Assembly (NCBI RefSeq): GCF_000004825.1
Contig: NW_008805072.1
Coordinates: forward strand, 556,435-620,434
DNA from: Heterostelium album PN500
Taxonomy: Eukaryota; Evosea; Eumycetozoa; Acytosteliales; Acytosteliaceae
Length of the DNA stretch: 64,000 bases
Direction of reading: 5' to 3'
Below the pieces are notes generated by a model that did not search any database, was not told where the DNA came from, and was given only the letters and a program-made list of their open reading frames with translations. This document shows, piece by piece, positions 21,763 to 31,810 of this stretch (the first letter of the stretch is position 1; each line of letters starts with the position of its first letter). The position numbers and the translations under genes were made by a program.

Positions 21763-22182
21763 AGAAGAAAGAGATAAAAATAGATAAAATAAAGAGTTAG
21801 TAAAACAAAGATATAAATAAGTTAAAGTTATAATTAATAGTTATTACTTACAAAATTATTTGTATATGAAAAATAATGAAAAATGATATTGTGAATGAAA
21901 TTATAGGTTTATATAGTTTTAAATTTGATTCGTTAACTTACAGTTTGAACTCAAAAATGGCGGCAACCGTTAAGCGCCAATTAAAAGTATGAATTAATAT
22001 TCAAATTTGAAATATAAATATTAAAATTAATTAAATAATTCATTTTATTATAATATAATATTTAAAAATAAAAAAAACAGGCGATCATTACCAATGAAGA
22101 AACAACAAGCATAATTTTCAATTTTATTAATTTATTGAATTTGCAACACCCCACTTTTATTTGACAAATTCATCTTTTTTTT
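21763..22182 (-). repeat. Left arm of a large inverted repeat, containing an H1-like promoter module
   Basis: About 420 bp. Its reverse complement matches 29761-30185 almost base for base; I counted only a handful of differences and one short indel. It includes TTGATTCGTTAAC, CTCAAAAATGGCGG, TTAAGCGCCAATT and GGGGTGTTGCAAATTC (last on the minus strand). The near-identity in AT-rich, non-coding DNA implies a recent duplication or continuing gene conversion between the arms. The arms enclose about 7.6 kb. Confidence 0.93.
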
Positions 22183-23400
22183 GTTGCAAAAGTAAAAATA
22201 TGTTGTTTTTTTTTTTTTTTAATTAAAATAATTGAAGAAATATTAATATTTTAAAGATATTCTCAATGATAACTATTGAATAAATCAAATAGATTTGATG
22301 AATAAATGAATAGGTGTTTTGTGGTAAGTTAATCTTTTTGATAAGTTGTATAATTGAAGATAGATTGAAAGAAAGATTATTATATATTTTATAAAGATTC
22401 AATATTTACTACAAGTTGATATTTAAAAATAAAAAAAAGTATATCACTACAATAGGATCTAAATAAATTAATTTTAATTATTTATTTTAAAAGTGTCACA
22501 ATTTAATTGATTTGGTTCACGATTTATTGGAATTGAATAATGTGAAGTGGGTTTGGAAGATTGTGTTTTTTTATTTTTTTTGCAAAAAAACATCAACTAA
22601 ACTTTTAAAAATTTTAAATTTAAATTAAGACATCTCTATATATTTAAATATAATGGTGTATAATAGAGAGAGTATCGGATAAAATGACGTTAAATATTTT
22701 CAAAATTTGGCGGTTTCTTATTATTATTGATTATTTTTATATTCTATTAATATAATTAGTAAATACTATTAATATCGAAATTTTGCTTTTCATTATATGC
22801 AATATTCATATTAATTTGTTATTTATAAGTAAGTTTTATTAATATCACAATATTTTCAAGAAAAATATTTATCTAACTAACATTTATCTTTCAAATTTCT
22901 ATCAAATATAGTTTTAGTTAGTGATCGTTGATAATAATAAAGAGATAGTTGATTTCTCATTTACTTTCTTCTTTTAAAAATAAGAAATAAATTAATTTTA
23001 ATTTTATTTAAAGAACTTATCTTTATTTTATTTACTTTTTCATTTTATTATTGATAGTTTTCAATTATTGTCATAAAATTGTTGTTTTGCCACTTACGCA
23101 ATTGAAAGTGTTCAATCACTACTAGTGATTAGTGAAACTTTTTGAATAAACAAAAGAAATAATATCAGTATCATATCTATGTCCCTATACAATCAAAAAC
23201 AATATTGTATTGAGAAAAAAAAAAATTTTTTAAAAAATATATTGGGTGAAAAATTTCCAAATAAATTAGTATTATTAAATTACTTATATACATATATAGA
23301 TATTATAAATTTAGATAGTAGCTTTTAAATCGTTTTTAAATCATAATCAACATATACAACTCATAAATATATTTCATTACTTTCACAAATTAAACTAATA
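22183..23400. other. Spacer upstream of polyQ gene
   Basis: AT-rich sequence with long A and T runs. A second E2F-like element (AAAATTTGGCGGTTTC) lies near 22700. No coding frame of protein-like composition and no RNA gene was found. Confidence 0.5.
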
Positions 23401-23838
23401 ATGTCACAACAACTTAAATACCAAATTAATAATTTTCCAATTACCAGCTATTCATGGGAATTAGTTGGTATTTATTTCAAAAAGAAAGCTGAGCTCGAAG
23501 ATGAGGAAGATCGAATGAGTTTTTTTTATTATTTTATCCATGAATTCACAAGAGTCATGAAGGAATCCAAAGATCAACAGCAGCAACAGGAACCACAACA
23601 ACCACAACAAGAGATAGTTCATTATAAGTCACTTGAGGAAGTCATCAGAAGCTTTCCAATTACCAGTTTATCACTCGATTTGGTAACAATTTTCAACAAA
23701 AAGAAACTGGAGATTAAAGATGAGTCGGATCGACAGCTGTTCCTTATCTACTTTTCAAAAGAACGTTCAAGAATTGCGAGAGAACAAAAGAAACAACAAC
23801 AACAACAACAGCAACAGCAACAGCAATTTGAAACTCAA

Positions 23839-23883
<45 letters not shown>

Positions 23884-23973
23884 TTAGAACAACAAAAGAC
23901 TCAGCAAGAGCAGCAATTTGAACAAACACAAGCTCAGCAACAACAACAGCAACAGCAATTTGAAACTCAACAA

Positions 23974-24047
<74 letters not shown>

Positions 24048-24612
24048 AGTTGAGCTTCAGCAACAACATCAACAGCAATTAGAACAACAACAGACTCAAC
24101 AACAGCCACCACAAACAGTTGGACAAAAGCAAATGAACAATACATATCAATTTAAAAAACCAACTATAAATAATAAAAAAGAATATATAAACAACAATAA
24201 CAACAATAACTACGATAACGATAATATAAAATATAATAACAACAACAACAATAGCACTAAATCAATAGGAAATCAAAATACATATCAATTTAGAATTCCA
24301 ATAAATCAAAATAAAATAGAATACAATATTAATAACAACTATGTAAACAACATTGATAACATTCATAACATTAAATATTACATTCAAAACTATAAAATAA
24401 AATTCAATAACAGATCAACACCAAACCAAAACACCTTCCAATTTAGAAGACCAACTAGTTGGAAGAAGAACAACAACAACAAAATCATCAAAATCAACAC
24501 CAACATTGACAACACTGCCAATTACATTTTAAACATTATTAACAATATCAAAAACAAACCAATACCAAATAATAATACTTATCAATTTAGAATACCGAGC
24601 AATAAAAAGTAA
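23401..24612 (+). CDS. PolyQ/Asn-rich protein with duplicated N-terminal domain and four C-terminal YQFR motifs
   Basis: Single exon of 403 codons. Residues about 5-60 and 72-128 are two copies of one domain. Copy 1 has NNFPITSYSWELVGIYFKKK and EDEEDRMSFFYYF; copy 2 has RSFPITSLSLDLVTIFNKKK and KDESDRQLFLIYF. A Gln-rich tract of about 110 residues follows, coded mainly by alternating CAA and CAG. The C-terminal 150 residues are Asn-rich and carry four spaced motifs: NTYQFKKP, NTYQFRIP, NTFQFRRP and NTYQFRIP, the last just before the stop. No signal peptide or membrane segment. I do not recognise the domain. Conservation of both repeats against the Asn/Gln background argues that it is a real protein. 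It sits in the centre of the inverted-repeat block. Confidence 0.7.
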
Positions 24613-24669
24613 ATAAATAATAATAATAATAATAATAACTGGATGGAGTGGTCTGTATTATTGGAATGG

Positions 24670-25530
24670 TAATTGCTAGTCGTCTCTGGAACTTTGGGAG
24701 GATGGGTGGGCAAGGTAATCAATTGTAGAGATGTCTGGATTCTAGGTTCTGTGTTTGGTGGTTCTGGTGCTGGTACTTGTCGATGCATGGGTGGGCACCT
24801 TAGAAGGATAGTTGTAAAGGTAATATATTATTTATTTATTTATTATTATTTTTTATTATTTATTTATTTACAATGTTGTTTATATATTAATATCATATTT
24901 GTATATTATATTTAAAAAAGTAGATCAATGTTAGAGGAGTTTGGTTTCTTTGGTCATGGTCTTGGCTATATGGTGGTGGTACTGGTAGTTGCATGGGTGG
25001 CAGGGTGGGCACGATCGAAGGATCGTTGAAAAGGTAATATGTTATTATTAATTTATTTATTTATATTTATTTATTTATTTACAATGTTGTTTATATATTA
25101 ATATTATATTTGTATTATATGTAAAAAAGTAGATCAATTTTAAAAGAGTCTGATTTCTTTGGTCATGGTCTTGGCTATATGGTGGTGGTACTGGTCGTTG
25201 CATGGGTGGCAGGGTGGGCACGATCGAAGGATCGTTGTACAGGTAATATGTTATTATTTATTTATTTATTTATATTACAATGTTGTTTATTTATTAATAT
25301 TATATTTGTATTATATGTTAAAAAGTAGATCAATTTTAAAAGAGTCTGGTTTCTTTGGTCATGGTCTTGGCTATATGGTGGTGGTACTGGTCGTTGCATG
25401 GGCGGCAGGGTGGGCACGGCCGAAGGATCGTTGAAAAGGTAATATATTATTATTAATTTATTTTTTATTATTTATTTTCAATGTTGTTTATTTATTAATA
25501 TCATATTTGTATACTATATGTAAAGTGAAA
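24670..25530. repeat. Tandem repeat of about 200 bp, four copies
   Basis: Three well conserved units and one degenerate first unit. The core GGTCATGGTCTTGGCTATAT starts at about 24952, 25161 and 25357; GCATGGGTGG marks the first unit near 24784. Periods are about 207, 209 and 196 bp. Each unit has a G-rich core (GGTGGTGGTACTGG, GGCAGGGTGGGCACG) followed by an AT-rich half starting with a donor-like AGGTAATAT. Exon-plus-intron-like alternation is visible, but no unit has a convincing acceptor or protein. Confidence 0.85.
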
Positions 25531-25583
25531 TTCAGGTTAACGAAGCTCTAGGTTTTTTTTGTAGGTCTATTAAATAATTTATA

Positions 25584-25697
25584 AACGAATACAATTATAA
25601 TTGAAATTAAATATAAATAAATAAATATAATTATAAATTAATTTTATAAATATATTCATTTTATTTATATTTAATTTTAATTATTCTTGTATTCGTT
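25584..25697. repeat. Imperfect inverted repeat (hairpin), arms about 40 bp
   Basis: The left arm begins AACGAATACAATTATAATTG and the right arm ends TTATTCTTGTATTCGTT. The arms are nearly complementary over about 40 bases around a short AT loop. It marks the left border of the GC-rich island. Confidence 0.75.
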
Positions 25698-25849
25698 CTT
25701 TATTTATTTATTTATTATTTGTTTCTATCATTAATTAATACTAACAACTGACTACATTGTTTTTTTTTATTCTATATTCCAATATTACAATCAAGCTATT
25801 CCAAGTGATCCATTTCAATGGGTTCGTCCTTTTTTTTTTTCTTTCCAGG

Positions 25850-26427
25850 GTCTGGGATAACTGGGTGTCATTGCTTGTGATCCTTGCCTCTCTTATCAAG
25901 CGTGACGGCATGTCTCGATCAGTGAACCCACTGATGAGAGCCTAGTTATTAGAGAAACCTGGCGACCTGTACACCCGACCCGCCAGTTGGGGAGATTGTT
26001 GTGAGCGGTTGTCTGTGGACGGACGAAGTTAGGATGAGCGCACTTGCTTGCAGGTGGTCTTGCACATGGTAACCTCTGTGTTGATCTACAGGATGCATGG
26101 CACTGGGTCGATGGTAGGGAAACCTCCAACACATGTTACGGCTTCATATAGTCTGAAAGCAGGTGATACATACGCTGCTAGTCTGTCGCATCTTCGGGTG
26201 TGGCGACACAGAGCAGATGGAGGCGACATTCTCTGTACAGAAGGCAACGCCACAGCTATCACTTTCTTTGTTGCCTCTTCGAAGTTGTTTTATTTGCTTC
26301 GGCTTCTAACTCTGCTGTCGATTAGGAACAACAACAATTAAAGATGCTGCCGATGGTTTGTGGCAATAAATCCATCGGGGTCTCTAGGTGCCAGTAGACT
26401 CCACCTCCACGTGGTTGGCACCGGAAA
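25850..26427. other. GC-rich island of about 580 bp, nature unknown
   Basis: The base composition is roughly balanced, against the very AT-rich DNA around it. It contains no frame with a good start and protein-like composition; the longest are 97 codons or less. Complementary pieces include CTGGCG/CGCCAG (25958-25980) and GGTGCCA/TGGCACC (26387-26422), so a folded RNA is possible. It lacks the conserved blocks I know from 5S, 17S, 5.8S or 26S rRNA. It lies between hairpins at 25584-25697 and 26428-26519. Options are a structured ncRNA, the 5' end of an unknown retroelement, or captured foreign DNA. Confidence 0.5.
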
Positions 26428-26519
26428 CTCATGGATCGATAAGATTTAAAAAAATTTTTTTTTTTTTATATAGTAAAATATGTTTAAAATTAAAAAATAT
26501 TTTCTTATCGATCCATGAG
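26428..26519. repeat. Hairpin with perfect 17-bp stem
   Basis: CTCATGGATCGATAAGA at 26428-26444 is exactly complementary to TCTTATCGATCCATGAG at 26503-26519. The 58-base spacer is pure AT and itself partly self-complementary. It marks the right border of the GC-rich island. It could be a transcription end structure, a replication-sensitive palindrome or a mobile-element end. Confidence 0.9.
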
Positions 26520-26945
26520 GCTGAGAGAGTCTAAATTTTAATCTTTGCAGCTTTCGATCGATCGATGTTAACATTGATCTTGGATCACCCACACTTATAC
26601 TCACACACTCACCACACCGCAGCACAACTCAAAATTTTTTTTTCACTTTTTTTTTTTTTTTCCCTTTTTTTTTTTTCACCCAAGTCAAACACCACACATA
26701 ATTAATTATTTAATTAAAGTAATTCAAGCAACAATCGATCTATTTATTCATATTTATATATATTTTTAATTAACACTATTTCGATATAATAAAGTAAGTT
26801 TATATCATTTATGAAACATAATAATAATAATCATCATTATCATTATTATTTATAACTACTTTATTAGTAACTTATTAATTAACATTAACACATTTATACA
26901 TTTTTTTATTTATATTATTTATTCTATTTATTGATTTTATTATAG

Positions 26946-27603
26946 GCTCTTGTTGAGTGTCAATCATATAGATTATCATTGAATGATGTACTAGAATATC
27001 TCTAAATATATCGCTGGAATTCAACAAGTAAATATACTTTGAACAAAACAAAAAGATTATAGCGATCGAGTCAAATATTGATACTAATTTAATGAATTTT
27101 AAACAATTGTTATAGAGATACACAAAGTGGTCTAACACCACCATTCGGTATTTCTACATTGATTGTCGGTTTCGATTCAGACGGTACACCAAAACTTTTT
27201 CAAACAGATCCACCCGGTTCATTGAAGGAACAGGCAGCCGCCATCGGACGTAACTCAAAGACTGTCAGTGAATTTTTAGAGAAGAACTTTACAGATGAGA
27301 GTGATACTGCTTCAATTAAATTGGCTGTTAGAGCATTGCTTGAGGTAATAATATATTATTCATTTATTACTATAAATATAGTAAACAACAATGACTAACT
27401 ATTATTACTATTAATACTATTGTAATATTAACAAATAAATAGGTTGTAGAATCAGGAAATAAGAATATTGAAATTGCTATCAATAAATGAAATGAACCAA
27501 TTAAATTCTTCAAGGAATCCGAAGTCGAATAGTTGGTAGATGAAGTCGAAAAGGAGAAGGATGAAGAGAAGGAAGCTACTGCAACCGCTCCAAAGAAATA
27601 AAT
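26946..27603 (+). pseudogene. psmA7: Broken, N-terminally truncated copy of proteasome subunit alpha type-7 (alpha-4)
   Basis: Matches the C-terminal half of PSMA7. Exon 1 at 26946-27027 encodes ALVECQSYRLSLNDVLEY, then runs into TAA; a shifted frame restores SKYIAGIQQ. Exon 2 from 27116 begins out of frame: its opening R-Y-T block appears to have lost a CA dinucleotide. It then continues [18 protein letters not shown] and [16 protein letters not shown] to VRALLE (27342). Exon 3 (27443 on) encodes VVESGNKNIEIAINK and then meets TGA, and later TAG, inside the normal tail (LVDEVEKEKDEEKE). The lesions are two frame changes and two stops, and the N-terminal half is absent. Introns are kept, so the copy arose by DNA duplication and not by reverse transcription. 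A working gene must exist elsewhere. Confidence 0.92.
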
Positions 27604-27864
27604 GAGAAGATTAACATAAAATTAGTTAACATTGTCAATCAATCAATCAACCAATATATAAAACATGTAGTTAATAATAATAATAATAACAACATTGTTT
27701 TCTTCACCTACTTCTACTTTTATTAATAATAATACTTATTTCCTTGTTGATAACATAATACACACTCATAAATTAAAACTTAAAACAACAATATCAATCA
27801 ATCAAATTTTAAATAAAAAGTTGATATCTTTCAAATTCTTTTTAATTATTTCTTTTATTAACAG

Positions 27865-28980
27865 AGTTGATTGCACTTAGTTGCTGGACTGAGTTACCGG
27901 ACTGAGTTCCCAGATTGAGTTAGTTACCGGACTGAGTTACCGGACTGAGTTGCCGGACTGAGTTACCAGATTGAGTTAGTTACCGGACTCAGTTACCTGA
28001 CTCATTTACCGGACTCAGTTACCGGACTGAGTTACCTGACTGAGTTACCTGACTGAGTTACCTGACTGAGTTACCAGATTGAGTTAGTTACCGGACTCAG
28101 TTACCTGACTGAGTTACCTGACTGAGTTACCTGACTGAGTTACCAGATTGAGTTAGCTACCGGACTCAGTTACCTGACTGAGTTACTAGACTGAGTTACC
28201 TGACTGAGTTACCAGATTGAGTTAGTTACCGGACTGAGTTACCAGACTGAGTTACCTGACTGAGTTACCTGACTGAGTTACCAGTTTGAGTTAGTTACCG
28301 GACTCAGTTACCTGACTCAGTTACCAGATTGAGTTAATTATCGGACTCAGTTACCTGACTCAGTTACCAGATTGAGTTAGTTACCGGACTGAGTGACCTG
28401 ACTGAGTTACCAGATTGAGTTAATTACCGGACTCAGTTACCTGACTGAGTTACTGGACTGAGTTACCTGACTCAGTTACCAGATTGAGTTAATTACCGGA
28501 CTCAGTTACCTGACTCAGTTACCAGATTGAACTAGTTACCGGACTCAGTTACCGAACGATTGAATTAGTTACCGGACTCAGTTACCAGACTGAGTTACCG
28601 GTCTGAGATACCTGACTGAGTTACCTGACTGAGTTACCTGACTGAGTTACCTGACTCAGTTACCAGACTGAGTTACCAGACTAAGTTACCTCACTTAGTT
28701 AGTTACCGGTCTCAGTTACCTGACTGAGTTACCTGACTGAGTTACCTGACTCAGTTACCTCACTTAGTTAGCTACCGGTCTCAGTTACCTGACTCAGTTA
28801 CCGGACTCAGTTGATGACTTAGTTGACTTAGTTACCTACTGAATTATGAGTTACCGGACTTAGTTAGTTACCAGACTCAGATGATTCCATTTAGATACCG
28901 GACTGAGTTAGTTACCGAGCTGAGTAACTGGACTGAGTTGATGACTCAGTTGACTCAGTTGACTCAATTGCCATACTTAG
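27865..28980. repeat. Minisatellite of 13-bp period, about 1.1 kb
   Basis: Around 80 units of the form ACTGAGTTACCTG, with variants ACTCAGTTACC, ATTGAGTTAGTTACCGG and ACCGG/ACCAG endings. Longer super-units recur, for example the ATTGAGTTAGTTACCGG variant returning every few units. The period is not a multiple of three and frames are interrupted, so it is not coding. It begins about 260 bp after the pseudogene's last codon. Confidence 0.95.
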
Positions 28981-29181
28981 TTGCCCGAAGCCATAGTTTC
29001 CGTTAACTCCACAACTCAGATACTATTGATACTTACTTCAACTACATATCTTAGTTTCGATCAACTCTACAATTCAATTCCCTTCAACTCCATAACATGG
29101 TTACCGATGAACACACCACTCTCAATTTCCATCTGCTCATCTACTCCTTACCATCAATTTCACAAATCGATAAAATAAAAT

Positions 29182-29760
29182 CAAAAGATAAAATTATAAA
29201 GGTAGTTTAAATTTTTATTGAAATAGTAATTTTGTTGAATCCAAACACTCATAAATGTTAAATTACTTGACCAGGAGCAGAAGTAGCAAAAGTCATTCTA
29301 CTACCACTAATCCAACAACATCATCAACCTCAACTTTATTAAATATTTCTGGTAATGAAGTGTTGATGAATTATTTGTTGTTGTGGTTCAGTTTTGTCTA
29401 AATGTTTATATAAAATCTTTAATAATTTTATTTGATCTCTGAGTAATTAAGAACTTAATTCTGAAACAACTGATTTAATTTAATTATAACTGTGAAGTGA
29501 AACCATTCAACCTATAAAAAGATTTAAATTTAATATAATATAAATTAATGAAAATAATGATTTTAGATATTTTAAAAAGAATCTAGTATCTATTCTTTTT
29601 ATAAATTCATGATCAATAATATGAATAATAATAAATGAAAGAGATTTTTATAACATATAGAATTACTTATTGTATCTTTTATTATTAATCATATCTTTCA
29701 AAAATTAAATTTTTAATTAGTCATTTAAAAAAACCAACATTTTTTTTTTGAAACACCAGC
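29182..29760. other. Spacer between the 13-bp minisatellite and the right inverted arm
   Basis: AT-rich. The only candidate frame is 29255-29401 (49 codons, MLNYLTRSRSSKSHS to LLLWFSFV), Ser/Thr-rich and unrecognised; I do not call it a gene. Confidence 0.45.
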
Positions 29761-30185
29761 AAAAAAAAAAAGATGAATTTGTCAAATAAAAGTGGGGTGT
29801 TGCAAATTCAATAAATTAATAAAATTGAAAATTATGCTTGTTGTTTCTTCATTGGTAATGATCGCCTGTTTTTTTTATTTTTAAATATTATATTATAATA
29901 AAATGAATTATTTAATTAATTTTAATATTTATATTTCAAATTTGAATATTAATTCATACTTTTAATTGGCGCTTAACGGTTGCCGCCATTTTTGAGTTCA
30001 AACTGTAAGTAAACGAGGATCAAATTTAAAACTATTTAAACCTATAATTTCATTCACAATGTCATTTTTCATTATTTTTCAAATACAAATAATTTTGTAA
30101 GTAATAACTATTAATTATAACTTTAACTTATTTATATCTTTGTTTTACTAACTCTTTGTTTATCTCCTTTTATCACTTTCTTCTT
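29761..30185 (+). repeat. Right arm of the large inverted repeat, containing an H1-like promoter module
   Basis: Inverted partner of 21763-22182. It carries the same blocks in reverse: GGGGTGTTGCAAATTC, TTGGCGCTTAACGG, TTGCCGCCATTTTTGAG. The differences from the left arm that I can see are mostly near GTTAACG versus GTAAACGAGG and in the terminal TTTATC tract. It leads directly into the 22-bp minisatellite, just as the left arm leads into the 19-bp one. Confidence 0.93.
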
Positions 30186-30194
30186 TTCCAAGTC

Positions 30195-31405
30195 CGCTTT
30201 ACCATGCCTGTTGCCTCCTTACTATAAGAATGCCTCGTTGCTATTCCGGTTTCCTCTCGTAGTTATGCCGGTTTCCTCTAGTCGTTATTCTGGTTTCCTC
30301 TCTTCGCTATACCGGTTTCCTCTCGTCGTTATGCTGGTTTCCTCTCGTCGTTATGCCGGTCTCCTCTCGTCACTATGCCGGTTCTCTCTCGTTTCTATGC
30401 CGTTTGCCACTCGTCACTTGCCGGTTTCCTCTCGTAGTTATGCTGGTTTCCTCTCGTCGTTATGCCGGTTTCCTCTCTTCGTTATGCTGGTTTCCTCTCG
30501 TCACTATGCCGATTTCCTCTCGTCACTATGCCGATTTCCTCTCATCACTATGCCGATTTGCTCTCGTCACTATGCTGGTTTCCTCTCGTCACTATGCCGA
30601 TTTTCTCTCGTCGTTATGCTGGTTTCCTCTCGTTTCTATGCCGGTTTCCTCTCGTCGTTATGCTGGTTTCCTCTCGTTTCTATGCCGGTTTCCTCTCGTT
30701 GTTATGCTGGTTTCCTCTCGTTACTATGCCGGTTTTCTCGTCGTTATGCTGGTTTCCTCTCATCACTATGCTGGTTTCCTCTCATCACTATGCCGGTTTC
30801 CTCTCGTCGTTATGCCGATTTCCTCTCTTCGTTATGCTGGTTTCCTCTCGTCACTATGCCGATTTCCTCTCGTCACTATGCCGATTTCCTCTCATCACTA
30901 TGCCGATTTGCTCTCGTCACTATGCTGGTTTCCTCTCGTCACTATGCCGATTTTCTCTCGTCGTTATGCTGGTTTCCTCTCGTTTCTATGCCGGTTTCCT
31001 CTCGTCGTTATGCTGGTTTCCTCTCGATTCTATGCCGGTTTCCTCTCGTTGCTATGCTGGTTTCCTCTCGTTACTATGCCGGTTTTCTCGTCGTTATGCT
31101 GGTTTACTCTCATCACTATGCTGGTTTCCTCTCATCACTATGCCGGTTTCCTCTCGTCAATATGCTGGTTTCCTCTCGTCAATATGCTGTTTCCTCTCGT
31201 CACTATGCCGTTTTCCTCTCGTCGTTATGCTGTTTTCCTCTCGTCGTTATGCTGGTTTCCTCTCGTCGTTATGCTGGTTTCCTCTCGTCACTATGCCGGT
31301 TTCCTCTCGTTTCTATGCCGGTTTCCTTCTCGTTTCTATGCCGTTGGTCTCTCGTTTCAATGCCAGTCGCTTCTCGTTTCTATGCCTGTCCCATCTCGTA
31401 TTTAT
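30195..31405. repeat. Minisatellite of 22-bp period with higher-order structure
   Basis: About 55 units of GGTTTCCTCTCGTCGTTATG plus CT, with variants (TCACTATGCCGAT, TTTCTATGCCG). Since 22 is not a multiple of 3, every frame cycles through the same 66-nt series, so all three plus-strand frames are open for over 450 codons and spell the same cyclic 22-residue peptide (for example RYAGFLSSLCWFPLV). That is expected of the repeat and not evidence of a protein. A segment of about 350 bp (16 units) is itself duplicated: the rare GATTTGCTCTCGTCAC variant is at 30555 and again at 30905. Confidence 0.95.
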
Positions 31406-31409
31406 GCCA

Positions 31410-31810
31410 GTCTCCTCTGTCCGTCCATCCAATCTCTGTCATTGCTCACAATCTTATCATTGCTCACCATCTCTGTCCGTCCACTCACCCTCTGTTATTG
31501 CCCACAATCTCTGTCATTGCTCACAATCTATATCATTGCCTACCATCTCTGCCATACAATCTCTGTCATTGCTCACAATCTCTGTACTTGCCTACCTCCT
31601 CTGCCATACAATCTCTGTAATTGCCTACCATCTCTGCCATTGCCTACAATATATGTTCGTCCACCCACCCTATGTCATTGCCTACAATCTCTGTCATTGC
31701 CTACAATATATGTTCGTCCACCCACCCTATGTCATTGCTCATAATCTCTGTCATTGCCTACAAACTCTGTCATTGACTACCATCTCTGTCTGTCGATCGA
31801 ATATCATTCC
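31410..31810. repeat. Minisatellite, 19-bp family (right copy, inverted)
   Basis: Units such as CAATCTCTGTCATTGCCTA and CTCTGTCCGTCCA are the reverse complement of the array at 20940-21760. It joins the 22-bp array directly. The right side is therefore arm, 22-bp array, then 19-bp array, whereas the left side has only arm and 19-bp array. Confidence 0.9.

Noticed and set aside
23744-24145. Reverse-strand Ala/Val- and Leu-rich frames across the polyQ region
   Set aside because: Complement of CAA/CAG repeats; low complexity without any independent evidence.
24673-25434. Small frames across the 200-bp tandem repeat as genes
   Set aside because: Frames start and stop within repeat units and differ between units that are otherwise identical, so they follow the repeat and not a protein.
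25931-25985. Hammerhead ribozyme: CTGATGAG, GAAAC and CTGGCG/CGCCAG in order
   Set aside because: Stem II closes poorly (G opposite A at the core pair), stem III has a C-U mismatch, and the base at the cleavage position is G. The core does not meet the consensus.
25850-26427. rRNA fragment
   Set aside because: None of the conserved rRNA blocks I know (17S ends, 5.8S, sarcin-ricin region, 5S B-box area) is present on either strand.
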